From: PALSA-693 sp963834725
GTDB lineage: Bacteria > Actinomycetota > Acidimicrobiia > Acidimicrobiales > Palsa-688
NCBI GenBank assembly: GCA_963834725.1
Contig: CAWICN010000001.1
Location: forward strand, 4,092,001-4,156,000
Direction: 5' to 3'
DNA length: 64,000 nt
Within the stretch, counting starts at the first letter, position 1; the number at the start of each line of letters is the position of its first letter. Positions 7,976 to 16,634 of the stretch are shown piece after piece. Below the pieces are notes generated by a model. The model searched no databases. It saw only the letters and a list, made by a program, of their open reading frames with translations, and was not told the origin of the DNA. The position numbers were made by a program, and so were the translations under genes.

Positions 7976-7995
7976 CGAATTCAGGATAAGTCGGC
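7964..7995 (+). other. Recombination junction at RIT copy 2, spacer in opposite orientation
   Basis: The order is GCGGAT, TTAT-GAC-GAATTC-AGG-ATAA (7970-7989), GTCGGC, then the terminal repeat. The 20-bp spacer is the exact reverse complement of 2029-2048. The flanking hexamers and the position in the RT (after Arg-Phe-Ala-Asp) are the same as at copy 1. The RIT element beside it is reversed relative to copy 1, so the spacer sits next to the ritC end here and the ritA end there. Confidence 0.7.
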
Positions 7996-8029
7996 TTATG
8001 CCGAGAACCGAATTATGCCGAGGATCGGC
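7995..8029 (-). repeat. RIT copy 2 terminal inverted repeat, ritC end
   Basis: This 35-bp sequence is identical to the copy 1 ends. An inner copy of the GAATTATGCCGAA motif lies a short way inside, overlapping the ritC stop. Confidence 0.9.
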
Positions 8030-8078
8030 ACGGATGGCTTGTGGGGTAGGGGCTTCTCGTTGGTGGGTTCGGCATAAT

Positions 8079-9071
8079 TCAGAGGGTTTCGAGGAAGGCG
8101 AGGAGGCGGTCGGGGGGCTTGTAGCGGCCTGGTGTGGTGCCGGGTGGGGTGGTGCGGGCGAGGGCTCGTTCTTTGATGGTCATGTCGGCGTGGAGGTAGA
8201 TCTTCGTGGTGGTCTCGACGTCTTCGTGACCCAGCCAGAGCGCGATGACGGTGGCTTCGACCCCGGCTCGGAGGAGGGTCATGGCGGCTGTGTGTCTGAG
8301 GGTGTGGACGGTCACGTGCTTGGTCTGAAGCGTCGGGCAGGCCTGTCGGGCGGTGGCGGTGTGCTTGGCCACCAAGGCGGCGACCGCGTCGCTGCTGAGG
8401 CGGCGTCCTCGGCTGGTCGGGAACAGCGGTCCTGTTGGCTGGTTGTGGCGTTCGGTCAGCCAAGAGTGCAGCACGGAGACGGTGTGGGCGGTCAGGGGGG
8501 TGGCCCGTTGTTTCCGGCCTTTGCCGTCACAACGGAGGTGGGGTCCTCGCCCGAGGTGAACGTCTCCGCAGCACAGCCCGGTGAGCTCGGAGACTCGCAG
8601 CCCGGTTTGGATGGCGACCACCAGCAGGGTGTGATCGCGCCGCCCGATCCAGCGGTCGCGGTCGGGAGCGGAGAGCAGGGCGTCGATCTCTTCGGGTTCG
8701 AGGAAGGCGATGTCGGTGCGCTCGGCGCGTTTGGTGGGGATGGCGAGGACCCGTCCGATCAGCGCGGCGTGTTCGGGGTGTTCCAGCGCCGCGTAGCGGT
8801 AGAGGGAGTGGACGGCCGCCAGTCGGGAGTTGCGGGTTCGGATGGCGTTGTGACGGTCTCGTTCGAGATGGTCCAAGAAGGCGCCGATGAGCGTGGCGTC
8901 GAGATCGTCGAAGTCGAGATCGCACGGCGGCCTCCCGGTTCGCTGCGAGGCGAAACCGAGGAGCAGACGGAACGTGTCTCTGTAGGCGGCGATGGTATGG
9001 CTGCTGGCTCGTTTCTGGTTGATGAGCCGCTGGGTGAAGAAGCCTTCCAAGGTGGGGGCAAACGCGGTCAT
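8079..9071 (-). CDS. ritC: RIT tyrosine recombinase C, copy 2
   Basis: The 330-residue translation is identical to that at 4323-5315, with the full R-K-HxxR-H-Y set (GLRVSELTG, HTLRHTAAM, LGHEDVETTTKIYLH). ATG 9071 overlaps the ritB stop by ATGA. It should be interchangeable with the copy 1 protein, so either copy could act in trans on both elements. Confidence 0.9.
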   Translation of the reverse strand: MTAFAPTLEGFFTQRLINQKRASSHTIAAYRDTFRLLLGFASQRTGRPPCDLDFDDLDATLIGAFLDHLERDRHNAIRTRNSRLAAVHSLYRYAALEHPEHAALIGRVLAIPTKRAERTDIAFLEPEEIDALLSAPDRDRWIGRRDHTLLVVAIQTGLRVSELTGLCCGDVHLGRGPHLRCDGKGRKQRATPLTAHTVSVLHSWLTERHNQPTGPLFPTSRGRRLSSDAVAALVAKHTATARQACPTLQTKHVTVHTLRHTAAMTLLRAGVEATVIALWLGHEDVETTTKIYLHADMTIKERALARTTPPGTTPGRYKPPDRLLAFLETL

Positions 9072-9992
9072 GGCTCGGCCTTTGGGGTCGGTTCGAGACG
9101 CCGGGCGGCCAGGGCCAGCAGTTCGGGGACGGCGGAGACATACCAGTAGGTGGCTCGAGGGTCGTGGTGGCCGAGATAGGTGGATAGCAGCGGCATGCGC
9201 ACAGCGACGTCGGCGCCGTCGCGATACCAGCCGATCAGGGTGTCGACGGCAAAGGAGTGCCTGAGCCCATGGATTCTCGGCTGGGGCGACGGTGGCGGCT
9301 GCTCGAGTCCGGCCCGGTGCACCAGTTGACGGAAGGTGGGCTGAACCGTGTTGTGGGACAGTCGGGTCCCCCGGGTCGAGACGAAGAAGCTCGGAGCGTG
9401 CCGCTGGAGAGCGAGGCGGTCTCGTTGACGCTCATAGATCTTGAGCGCGTCGAGGGTGCTGGGATGCAGGAGGACCTCGCGGGACTTGCCGTATTTCGAT
9501 TCCCGCACGGTCAAGACCTGGCCCGGCCAGTCGATGTCGCCCGTGTCGAGGGCCATAGCCTCGCTCACCCGCATGCCTGTCGCTGCGAGCAGCCCGAACA
9601 GGGTCTCGAAGGTGGCTGCTCGTAGCGCCGGGCGAAGCGTCGCGGCTGCTGCCATCAACGCGACGACGTCGTCATCGGAGTAGATGTAGGGGACTGGGCG
9701 GTGTTTGCCGGCGGGGAACAGGTCAGCCGGTGGGATCTCGCAGTTGGGGTCGAGGGCGTGGAGGTATCGAGCGAAGGAGCGCCGCGACTCGCATCCGCCG
9801 GGCTAGATAGGCGGCCGAACCGGTCACCTTGGTGGTCCAAGCGACTGCCAGGGCGGTGGTGATCGTCGACGCCCCGGCATCAGCGAGGAAGGCGACCAGG
9901 TCGGCGAGGAGACGGCCTTCTCCGGTCAGTTTGTAACCCAACGCTCGACGCAGGGCGAGATAGTCGTGGCTGTGGTCGCGAAGATCGCTCAC
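9068..9992 (-). CDS. ritB: RIT tyrosine recombinase B, copy 2, same frame change
   Basis: It has the same sequence as copy 1: GTG start at 9992 overlapping the ritA stop, and a frame change at the corresponding CTC-CTT-CGC (about 9772-9780). The catalytic half contains HGLRHSFAV and LGHHDPRATYWYVS. That both copies keep the same shift argues against an independent sequencing error. It fits either programmed +1 frameshifting or duplication of an already shifted element. Confidence 0.75.
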
Positions 9993-11191
9993 GGTCGTGC
10001 TCCCGGCCACGGGCGGACCACCGCCACCAGGGACCGCCGGTCGACTTTCGCGTAAATCGAGGTGGTGTCCCTGCGCTGATGTCGGAGTACTTGTCCGATC
10101 TCATCCAGGCTCCCCCCAGCCGCCAGCATGCCGGTCGCGGCAGAATGGCGGAGCCGGTGCGCGCCTGTTCGGTCCACGCCGCCCCGCTCACAGGCGTGCC
10201 ACACGACCGCGGACACACCACCAGAGGTCAGGGCCCGATGCGGTGCTCGCACCCGGACGAACACCGACATGCTCAGGCAAGTTGGCCGGCCCCGGGTCAG
10301 CCAGGCGACAATCGCCTCGCCGACATCGACGGGCAGTGGCAGCCGGTCGCTGCGTCCACCTTTGCCTCGCACGAGCAGATCACCGGATCGCCAGTCGATG
10401 TCGCCCAGCCGCAGTCTGGCGACTTCCCCGGCCCGCAACCCCAGGCGTGACAACACGATCAGGACCGCGTAATCGCGCCGGCCGATCCTGGTCCGCCGGT
10501 CGCAACTCTTCAACAGCGAAGCAACCTGTGACGGCGGAAGCGCCTTTGGCAGGGAAGCCAGACGCCAGCCGGCCACCGAAGGCACCGCGTCCGCTAACGG
10601 GAGCGCTGTAAGGCCCTGCACATACAGAAACCGCAGCAGCGACCGCAGCCTGGTTGTCATCGCCTTGGCCGAAGCGAGCCTCAAGCGCTGAGACTCTCCC
10701 AGCACGAACCGGGTCACTTCCGCCGCGGTCGCCTTTTCCAAGTCGAGGTCACCGTCCGTTGACAACCACAACAAGAACAGGCGGGCTACGTCGACATAGA
10801 CCCGGACGCTGTCGGTCTGGAAACCCCTCTCTTGGAGCAGGAAGCACCTGTAACGCTCGATCAGAGACTCAACAGGGGTGTCGGCAACGGCGCTCTCGAA
10901 GCCGGCGACGGCCCCGACACAGACCAGATAGTCCACCAGCCGCGACAACCGCACCGGCGACACCGCACTCACGTAGCCGCTGGCCTCTCTCCAGCCGAGG
11001 AACTCCTCGATCCCCGACAGCGACAGGTCCGCCGCGCCCAACATCTCGCTGCCCATCCAGCGGCTCAACTGGGCCATCACATACAGGTGGTCGGTCGCTG
11101 ACCTATAGCCCTGGCCGGCCAAGTCCTCCTCGAAGCCAACCGCGAACGGGGCCAACGGCCCCCTGACACGCACAGGTCTCGGACTGCTCAC
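9989..11191 (-). CDS. ritA: RIT tyrosine recombinase A, copy 2
   Basis: The sequence is identical to copy 1: preferred GTG start at 11191, N-terminal core-binding domain, then LGLRAGEVARL, HRLRHSAATGML and RRDTTSIYAKVD. The frame can be extended to 11266 as in copy 1. The gene reads away from the RT C-terminal fragment. Confidence 0.88.
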   Translation of the reverse strand: MSSPRPVRVRGPLAPFAVGFEEDLAGQGYRSATDHLYVMAQLSRWMGSEMLGAADLSLSGIEEFLGWREASGYVSAVSPVRLSRLVDYLVCVGAVAGFESAVADTPVESLIERYRCFLLQERGFQTDSVRVYVDVARLFLLWLSTDGDLDLEKATAAEVTRFVLGESQRLRLASAKAMTTRLRSLLRFLYVQGLTALPLADAVPSVAGWRLASLPKALPPSQVASLLKSCDRRTRIGRRDYAVLIVLSRLGLRAGEVARLRLGDIDWRSGDLLVRGKGGRSDRLPLPVDVGEAIVAWLTRGRPTCLSMSVFVRVRAPHRALTSGGVSAVVWHACERGGVDRTGAHRLRHSAATGMLAAGGSLDEIGQVLRHQRRDTTSIYAKVDRRSLVAVVRPWPGARP

Positions 11192-11305
11192 GGTGATCCC
11201 CTCTCTGGTCGAACCCAAAGAGGAATCCTCCGTCACGTGCCCAGAATTATGCCGAACTTCCCCCAACCCACACCGTCAGTGAGCACGTCAAACAGCCGTC
11301 TCTGC

Positions 11306-11340
11306 GCCGATCCTCGGCATAATTCGGTTCTCGGCATAAG
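11306..11340 (-). repeat. RIT copy 2 terminal inverted repeat, ritA end
   Basis: This is the perfect partner of 7995-8029. It is followed by CCGACGAC, so the last G plus CC forms GCC (Ala) and the RT frame resumes as Ala-Asp-Asp-Phe. Confidence 0.9.
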
Positions 11341-11933
11341 CCGACGACTTTGTCGCCGGGTTCGACCGTCAGGCTGATGCGCAGCGGTTCCTCAGGGATC
11401 TGCGGGAGCGGCTCGCGAGGTTCTCCTTAGAGCTGCATCCCGACAAGACGCGCCTGATCGAGTTCGGCCGGTTCGCGGCCGGGCGGAGAGCAGAGCGTGG
11501 CCTCGGGAAACCTGAGACGTTCGCCTTCCTCGGCTTCACGCACATCTGCGGGAAAACGAGGAGCGGTCGTTTCGCTTTGAGGCGCATCACGATCTCGAAA
11601 CGGGTGAGGGCGAAGCTTCGCGAGGTGAAGACCGAGCTGATGCGACGTCGGCACCTGCCCGTTCCCGAGCAAGGCCGATGGTTAGCAAGTGTGGTGCGAG
11701 GGCACCTCAACTACTACGCCGTGCCCGGCAATAGCAAAGCGGTGCAAGCCTTCCGCTACCAAGCGGTCAGGCACTGGTATAGGGCGCTTCGTCGCCGCAG
11801 CCAGCGCAGCCGTGTGGACTGGGCTCGCATGCACCGCCTCGCTGCCCGATGGCTTCCGCCCGCCCGTATCTCGCATCCCTGGCCAAGTGTGCGCTTCGCC
11901 GTTCGTACCCAAGGCAGGAGCCCAGTGCGGTAG
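11340..11933 (+). pseudogene. Second group II intron RT, C-terminal half
   Basis: The frame begins ADDFVAGFDRQADAQRFL and continues FSLELHPDKTRLIEFGRF and FAFLGFTHICGKTRSGRF. A maturase region follows (GRWLASVVRGHLNYYAVPGN, FRYQAVRHWYRALRRRSQRS), ending VRTQGRSPVR at 11933. No endonuclease domain is visible. Only about 40 residues of the upstream half survive (7850-7975), so this intron cannot be restored by RIT excision alone. The last codons overlap domain V. Confidence 0.85.
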
Positions 11934-11990
11934 TTCCGCTCGCTGGGATCTGCGCGGGGGCCGCCCGCAAGGGCGGTCCCTACCGCGACC
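11918..11990 (+). ncRNA. Second group II intron, domains V and VI
   Basis: Domain V runs from 11918 to about 11950. It starts GAGCCCAGTGCGG, pairs with CCGCTCGCTGGGATC, and overlaps the RT stop codon. Domain VI is the GGGGGCCGCCCGCAAGGG hairpin ending near TACCGCGACC. The 3' splice site is about 11988-11990. The 5' part of this intron is missing. Confidence 0.7.
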
Positions 11991-12560
11991 GCTGTCGACG
12001 CGGCGAAGGCCATGGAAGGTGTCTGGGATCCGGAAGCGGGCACCGAGGGACCCTCCGGCGTAATGGGCGTGGAACGGTCAGATGGTTTTCCTCGGAAATG
12101 GGGAGGTCCTCCTCGGCCCGCCGCGGTGGGTGGCTGGGAAGCGATGCCGGGCTATAAACCGGTGGCGGGAGTGCCCGGCGGCCGAGAGGAAGTCGGAGGG
12201 GGCCATAGGTAGCAGACGATGGCGGGGGAGGGCACGACCCCCGCCGGATGCGAAGGGCCCCTGCTTCATCGATGCACGTTTAGGCGTTCGCCTTTCGGCG
12301 ACCGGGGCAACCCCAGTCGCAGCTTTGAAGATCGAAACCATGCGCGATTCCGCGCACGACCAATGCTCCCAGGACGTACAGAAGGTGGAACCGGGTCCCG
12401 ACGTCTTGTTGTTAAGGGCCACCAAGGCATAACTGCGGTCGTCAAGCTCGGGCAGGACGGGCGCTCGACAGGCCGCCGATCAAGCGTCGGATCGTGAAGC
12501 GGCGCGTCCCATAGCCGCGGGCACCATCCCCCGGCCGCCGATCGCCCCTCCCGTCGGTTA
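11991..12560. other. No supportable gene; intron-flank-like sequence
   Basis: Short frames in both directions have no recognisable motif. A stretch around 12140-12220 (frame reading AGVPGGREEVGGGHR) resembles the non-coding 5' region I associate with group II intron ORFs, but it has neither a GTGYG start nor an RT, so I do not call it an intron. It may be what remains of the original target of the second intron. Confidence 0.3.
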
Positions 12561-12564
12561 GGTC

Positions 12565-12790
12565 TCTCTCGGCGAGATGTGCCCGCTGAATCGGAAGCTC
12601 GTTGGGATCGGGCCAGAGCCGGTGATCCGAGAAATTGCCGTCCTCCGTCAACTCGACGAAGCACATTCCTGGCTCGGTCGTATCATCGGCATTCGTGAAG
12701 TCGATCCAGCTCGCGGCGTGGCGCCCCTCGCCGGCGACTCCGGACGACTTCGAGACGCCACGGGCTGGCGAGGCGAAGGAACGCAGTTCG
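12565..12790 (-). pseudogene. SnoaL/NTF2-like protein remnant (C-terminal part)
   Basis: The minus frame reads SWIDFTNADDTTEPGMCFVE, then LTEDGNFSDHRLWPDPNELP and QRAHLAER. It resembles the C-terminal strand of SnoaL-like NTF2-fold proteins (typically ...FWPDPYEPPAxRAHLVERY). No start codon with a full-length domain is present; the upstream half is not recognisable and the frame runs on past the usual end. I infer a decayed gene left beside the mobile cluster. Confidence 0.45.
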
Positions 12791-13136
12791 GGTGCTCGTT
12801 GCGTCGCCTCGTGCGGGCTGCCAGGCCCTCGATTGTTGATCGGCGAGCCTAGAGAGCACTCCGCAACTGAGCGCCCCGGTGCCTCGAGGTCGAACGGCCC
12901 GCCTGGACGGGTATGGGCTGGAGGGCGCGACGACTGCATCGACGATGTGATCGCTCGCATCACGCGCAACCGCGACGGGATCCAGCGCCGCGCCGTCGAG
13001 GGTGGCGGCGCATACCTCCAAATCGTAAAGGGCTCATCGGAGGCATGAACCGAGCCTCGGCCCGCTTGGTTGAGAGGTCGACCACCTGGCCCAGGCTTGC
13101 GTAGACGCCCGGACCCGCTGCGCTCCTGCGCCCCCG
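12791..13136. other. No supportable gene between the remnant and the glycosyltransferase
   Basis: One minus-strand stretch (12880-13020, AATLDGAALDPVAVARDASD) looks protein-like but matches nothing I know, and its frame is closed on both sides. I found no RNA gene or repeat here. Confidence 0.3.
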
Positions 13137-14705
13137 TCAGCCGAGGTGGCGCAGCTGGGGCCACAGCTGGGCCCATGACCCGTGCGGCGCCCGACACAGG
13201 AAGATAGCGGCGTGGTTGGCCGTCTCCTCGTCGGTGATGCCGGCGAGGCGCAGCGGCGCGATCTCGGTCACGTCGCCCCAGTACTTCTGGAGATCGGTGG
13301 CCGTCCACTCGCCGACCGCGACGACCAAGCGGTCAGAACCCGGGGGCGGACCCCAGAGGCCGTAGCCGTTGTGGGCGCTGGCGACGGGCAAGTGCAAGCC
13401 GAGGGCCGGACCGAAGCGGGCGAACGCGCCGGCCTCTCCATAGTTGCTGGTGAACACCACCGTGCCGGCGGGCAGCCCTCGCGTGGCCGCCGCGACCTGG
13501 GCGGTGAACTGGGGCCAGCCGTAGGTCTCGACGACTTCCTGGTCCACGCCGCGCAGCTTGCTCGCGACCGATGGTGGGAAAAACGGGAGCGCGATGAGTG
13601 AAGCCGTCACCATCGACAGTCCCAGCCTGGCGGGCCAGCCCCTCCACCGGAGGGGATGCCCTGCGTATGACCGCTCGACCGACACGGCGCCGGCCGCGAA
13701 CATGCCGACTAAAGCGGGAGCCGAGTAATACGGTTTGCCGCCGCTCGCGGTGAAGACCACGACGGCTACCGCGGGGACGGCGAGCACCCACCGGTGGGGG
13801 GCGGCGGCGGGATCTCGCCACAGCCACCGGATCCCCTTCAGCCACAGGGCGACGAGCAGGATGCCGGCGAGCAGCAAAGCGAGCACCGGGAGCTGAGCCA
13901 GCGAACCGAGCGGACCTCCCTGACTGGACGCCTCCGCGGCGGCCATCCGCAGGTTGGCCCAGCTGTGGGTGGCGTCCCACACCAGGTTGGGCACCCAGAG
14001 GACGGCGGCAATCAGGCCGGCCAGCCACGGGCCGCGCCCCCGGAGGACCGCTCGCTCGGTGACCGCCAGACCGACGAGAACACCGAGGATCAGGACCACA
14101 ACCGTCTGTTTGTTCTCGAGCCCGATGCCGCAGGCCAAACCGGCCGCGATCCAGTCCCGGTCGCGCCCGAGGCGAAGAGCCCGGGCCACCAACAGGAGCA
14201 CCGCGGCCCACGCCAGCTGGTCGAGGACGGTCGTGCCGAAAAGTAGCGACGCCCCCACAAAAACCGGGCACCCGGCTACCGCGGCGGCGGCGAGGGCCTG
14301 AGCCCGCCGCCGGCCCCCGAACTCCGCCGCCAGCGCGGCGGCGATCAGGATGCACCCAAGCTGGGCGACCACTGCGACGGCGCGCAGACCGGCCAAGCCG
14401 CCCACGGCCGACGCGACGCGGGCCACAACCGGCGACAGGGGCGGCTGGTCTGGATACCCGAAGGCCAGATGGTGGCCGGACACAACGTAGTACAGCTCGT
14501 CGCGGTGCCAGCCGTAGCGGGTGAGCACGGCGAGATGGGCCACCCCGGTGACCGCGACGATCAGCCCGACCGGCCTCCACGCCAGCGGGGCCGGCCGGGC
14601 GCGGCGGGCGGGCGCGCTCGCAACGGGCTCCAGGATGGTGCGGGGTATGTCTGCTGTGCCGGTCCTCATGTTGCTGACAGTACGGACAAGGGCTCCGACC
14701 GTCAT
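13137..14705 (-). CDS. GT39/ArnT-like integral membrane glycosyltransferase
   Basis: A 522-residue protein has about ten hydrophobic membrane segments and the luminal RYGWHRDELYYV motif after the first segment. That Asp-Glu motif is the hallmark of PMT/ArnT-type transferases, which use polyprenyl-phosphate sugars. GYPDQPPLSP follows, as in this family. The C-terminal soluble domain (about residues 390-522) ends HGSWAQLWPQLRHLG. The start could be the ATG at 14705 or the ATG about 12 codons in (MRTGTAD). It lies just downstream of, and in the same direction as, the two-component genes. Substrate is unknown; cell-wall or lipid glycosylation is likely. Confidence 0.8.
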   Translation of the reverse strand: MTVGALVRTVSNMRTGTADIPRTILEPVASAPARRARPAPLAWRPVGLIVAVTGVAHLAVLTRYGWHRDELYYVVSGHHLAFGYPDQPPLSPVVARVASAVGGLAGLRAVAVVAQLGCILIAAALAAEFGGRRRAQALAAAAVAGCPVFVGASLLFGTTVLDQLAWAAVLLLVARALRLGRDRDWIAAGLACGIGLENKQTVVVLILGVLVGLAVTERAVLRGRGPWLAGLIAAVLWVPNLVWDATHSWANLRMAAAEASSQGGPLGSLAQLPVLALLLAGILLVALWLKGIRWLWRDPAAAPHRWVLAVPAVAVVVFTASGGKPYYSAPALVGMFAAGAVSVERSYAGHPLRWRGWPARLGLSMVTASLIALPFFPPSVASKLRGVDQEVVETYGWPQFTAQVAAATRGLPAGTVVFTSNYGEAGAFARFGPALGLHLPVASAHNGYGLWGPPPGSDRLVVAVGEWTATDLQKYWGDVTEIAPLRLAGITDEETANHAAIFLCRAPHGSWAQLWPQLRHLG

Positions 14706-14727
14706 CTGGCCGGGGTCGGATTCGCGG

Positions 14728-15423
14728 CTATGCCCCGGGGTGGACGAGGCCGTGATCGAAGGCGAACACGATGGCCGCGGCCCGGTCGCGGAGTCCGAGC
14801 TTGCTCAGGATCCGCCCCACATGCGTCTTGACGGTGCCCTCGCCGATATAGAGACGCTGGCCGATCTCGGTGTTGGTGGCGCCCCGGCCGATCAGCGCCA
14901 GCACTTCCACTTCGCGGCCGGTGAGGGGGGCCAGATGGGCCCGCACCAGCGCCGCGGTGGGAGCCCCGGCCCGGTATGTGGTGAGGATCCGGACGGTCAC
15001 GGCCGGGTCGAGCCAGCCCTCCCCACCGGCCACGGCCCGCACGGCGGCTATCAGCTCCTCACCGGGCGCGTCCTTCAGCTGGAATCCGGATGCCCCGGCC
15101 CGCAGCGCCCCTGACAGCACCTCCTCGTCGTCGAAGGTCGTCAGCACGAGCACGGGTGGTGGGTTAGGGAGGTCGTTCATCCTCCGGGTCGCCTCGATGC
15201 CGTCGACCCCCCGCATGCGGACATCCATCACCACGACGTCTGGCCGATCGCGGCGGATCGATGTTAGAGCTTCGCCTCCGTCGGCGCACTCGCCGATCAC
15301 GTCGAAGCCGTAGCGGGGGGAGAGGATCTGGCGGAGCCCGGCTCGGACCAGGTCTTGGTCGTCGACGAGCAGCACCCGGACGCGAGCCGCGCCGGCGTCG
15401 CCATCCCCACCGATCTCGGTCAC
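14728..15423 (-). CDS. NarL/LuxR-family response regulator
   Basis: The GTG start at 15423 overlaps the kinase stop (GTGA), so the two are translationally coupled. The roughly 231-residue protein has a receiver domain (LLVDDQDLVRAG, phospho-acceptor Asp about 67 in VVVMDVRMRGVDG, Lys in FQLKDA). A LuxR-type helix-turn-helix follows (LTGREVEVLALIGRGATNTE, GTVKTHVGRILSKLGLRDR). It should bind DNA when phosphorylated by the partner kinase. The adjacent glycosyltransferase, 22 bases downstream, may be co-transcribed. Confidence 0.9.
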   Translation of the reverse strand: MTEIGGDGDAGAARVRVLLVDDQDLVRAGLRQILSPRYGFDVIGECADGGEALTSIRRDRPDVVVMDVRMRGVDGIEATRRMNDLPNPPPVLVLTTFDDEEVLSGALRAGASGFQLKDAPGEELIAAVRAVAGGEGWLDPAVTVRILTTYRAGAPTAALVRAHLAPLTGREVEVLALIGRGATNTEIGQRLYIGEGTVKTHVGRILSKLGLRDRAAAIVFAFDHGLVHPGA

Positions 15424-16634
15424 ACCAGCTCCCGCGGCGCGGGCAACACCCCGCAAACCACCCAGCGCCGGCCTGGGCGTTCGCCGGCCGACAGGTGGCC
15501 GCCGGCGAGCTCGGCCCGCTCACGCATGCCGTTCAGGCCGTGCCCACCATCGGCGGCGTCGTTACGGGGACCCGACGGGGCGCTTCCGATCATAGGGTTC
15601 TCCACCGTCAGCTCGAGTTGGGCATCGTGGACCAGCAGGGTGACGGCGGCCGGCTGGCCGGGCGCGTGCTTGGCCACGTTGGCGAGCGACTCTTGCACGA
15701 TCCGGTACAACGTCAGCCCGACCGTCGGGGCCACCGCCGGCTCCTGACCCGCCACCTCGTAGGTGACATCGAGCCCGGCCCTCCGGTAGCTCTCGACCAG
15801 ACCCGTCAGGTCGGAGGCGTCCGGCACCGGCAATCCCATCGGTTGGCTCTGGCCCGAGAGGAGAGCGACCGTCCGGCGGATCTCGGCCATGCTGGCTCGC
15901 CCCACCCGCTCGGCCTCGGCCAGGGCGTCACGGGCCCGATCCGGGTCGTCGTCGAGCGCCATCCGGGCTCCAGTGAGGTGGAGCATCGTAACGCTGAGGG
16001 AGTGAGCGACCATGTCGTGCACGTCGCGAGCGATGCGTTCCCTCTCGGCGGCCACCGCCACCCGGGCCAGTTCCTCCTGGGTCTGGCGCAGCGCCACGAC
16101 GGCTTGTTGCTGCCGGCGGGTGAGCCGGCCCACCGCCCAGGTCACGATGCACCCGATACCGGACAGGTACCAGCCGGTCGAGTTGTGGTGGACGAGATCC
16201 GCGATCTGATGGCCGAACAGGAAGACGACCAGGATCCCGATCACGACCAAACCCCGGCGAAGGGGGGTAAAGAGGCCAGCCTGCCCGGCCGGGCACAGCA
16301 GAGCCAGGATGCCGATGGAGGCGCTGTTGCCGCCGATCAGCCCCCCGGCTCCGACCGCGGTGATCGACAGGGCGACCCAGATCGGTCCCCCGGGCCAGAT
16401 CACGATGACGATCTCGGGGATGACCGCCAGGGCCGCCGCGATCGGCCGCCCTTTCGACGCGTCCTCAACGAGGGAAGCCGCCGCGACCACGGTCACGATG
16501 ATCGCTGCGCACGCGTTGATCCACCGTGGCAGGACTAGGCCGTCGTAGTCGTGCCCGGACCGGAGCCAGGCGCCGACGGAGGCTACGCGATGTGCGATAG
16601 ACGAACTGTATGCCGCAACAGTGGTCCCAGCCAT
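15420..16634 (-). CDS. NarX/DesK-type sensor histidine kinase
   Basis: A 404-residue protein has four to six membrane segments (about residues 38-165). The HisKA_3 dimerisation motif is ERERIARDVHDMVAHSLSV, with His about 206. A degenerate HATPase follows (LTLYRIVQESLANVAKHAPG, GGHGLNGMRERAELAGGHLS). It lacks a large periplasmic sensor, so it probably senses through the membrane. The start is uncertain: the N-terminus abuts and slightly overlaps a divergent integrase remnant beginning at 16610, so the first residues may be rearranged. Confidence 0.88.
   Translation of the reverse strand: MAGTTVAAYSSSIAHRVASVGAWLRSGHDYDGLVLPRWINACAAIIVTVVAAASLVEDASKGRPIAAALAVIPEIVIVIWPGGPIWVALSITAVGAGGLIGGNSASIGILALLCPAGQAGLFTPLRRGLVVIGILVVFLFGHQIADLVHHNSTGWYLSGIGCIVTWAVGRLTRRQQQAVVALRQTQEELARVAVAAERERIARDVHDMVAHSLSVTMLHLTGARMALDDDPDRARDALAEAERVGRASMAEIRRTVALLSGQSQPMGLPVPDASDLTGLVESYRRAGLDVTYEVAGQEPAVAPTVGLTLYRIVQESLANVAKHAPGQPAAVTLLVHDAQLELTVENPMIGSAPSGPRNDAADGGHGLNGMRERAELAGGHLSAGERPGRRWVVCGVLPAPRELV

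Larger units (their letters stand above)
7995..11340 (-). mobile_element. RIT element, copy 2 (inverted)
   Basis: This is 3346 bp, the same length as copy 1 and in reverse orientation, with the same perfect 35-bp ends (7995-8029 and 11306-11340). All recombinase translations match copy 1, including the ritB frame change. It sits between the two halves of a second intron RT, again at the Ala-Asp-Asp codons (FAD at 7969, ADDFVAGF from 11340). The near identity indicates recent movement or gene conversion. Confidence 0.9.

Noticed and set aside
12000..12430. A possible third group II intron start
   Set aside because: The sequence has an intron-leader feel, but no GTGYG boundary tied to an exon frame, no RT and no domain V were found in it.
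15261..16538. A 425-codon plus-strand frame
   Set aside because: It is antisense to the histidine kinase and response regulator, whose motifs and coupling are unambiguous. Its translation is Arg/Asp/His-rich low-information sequence.
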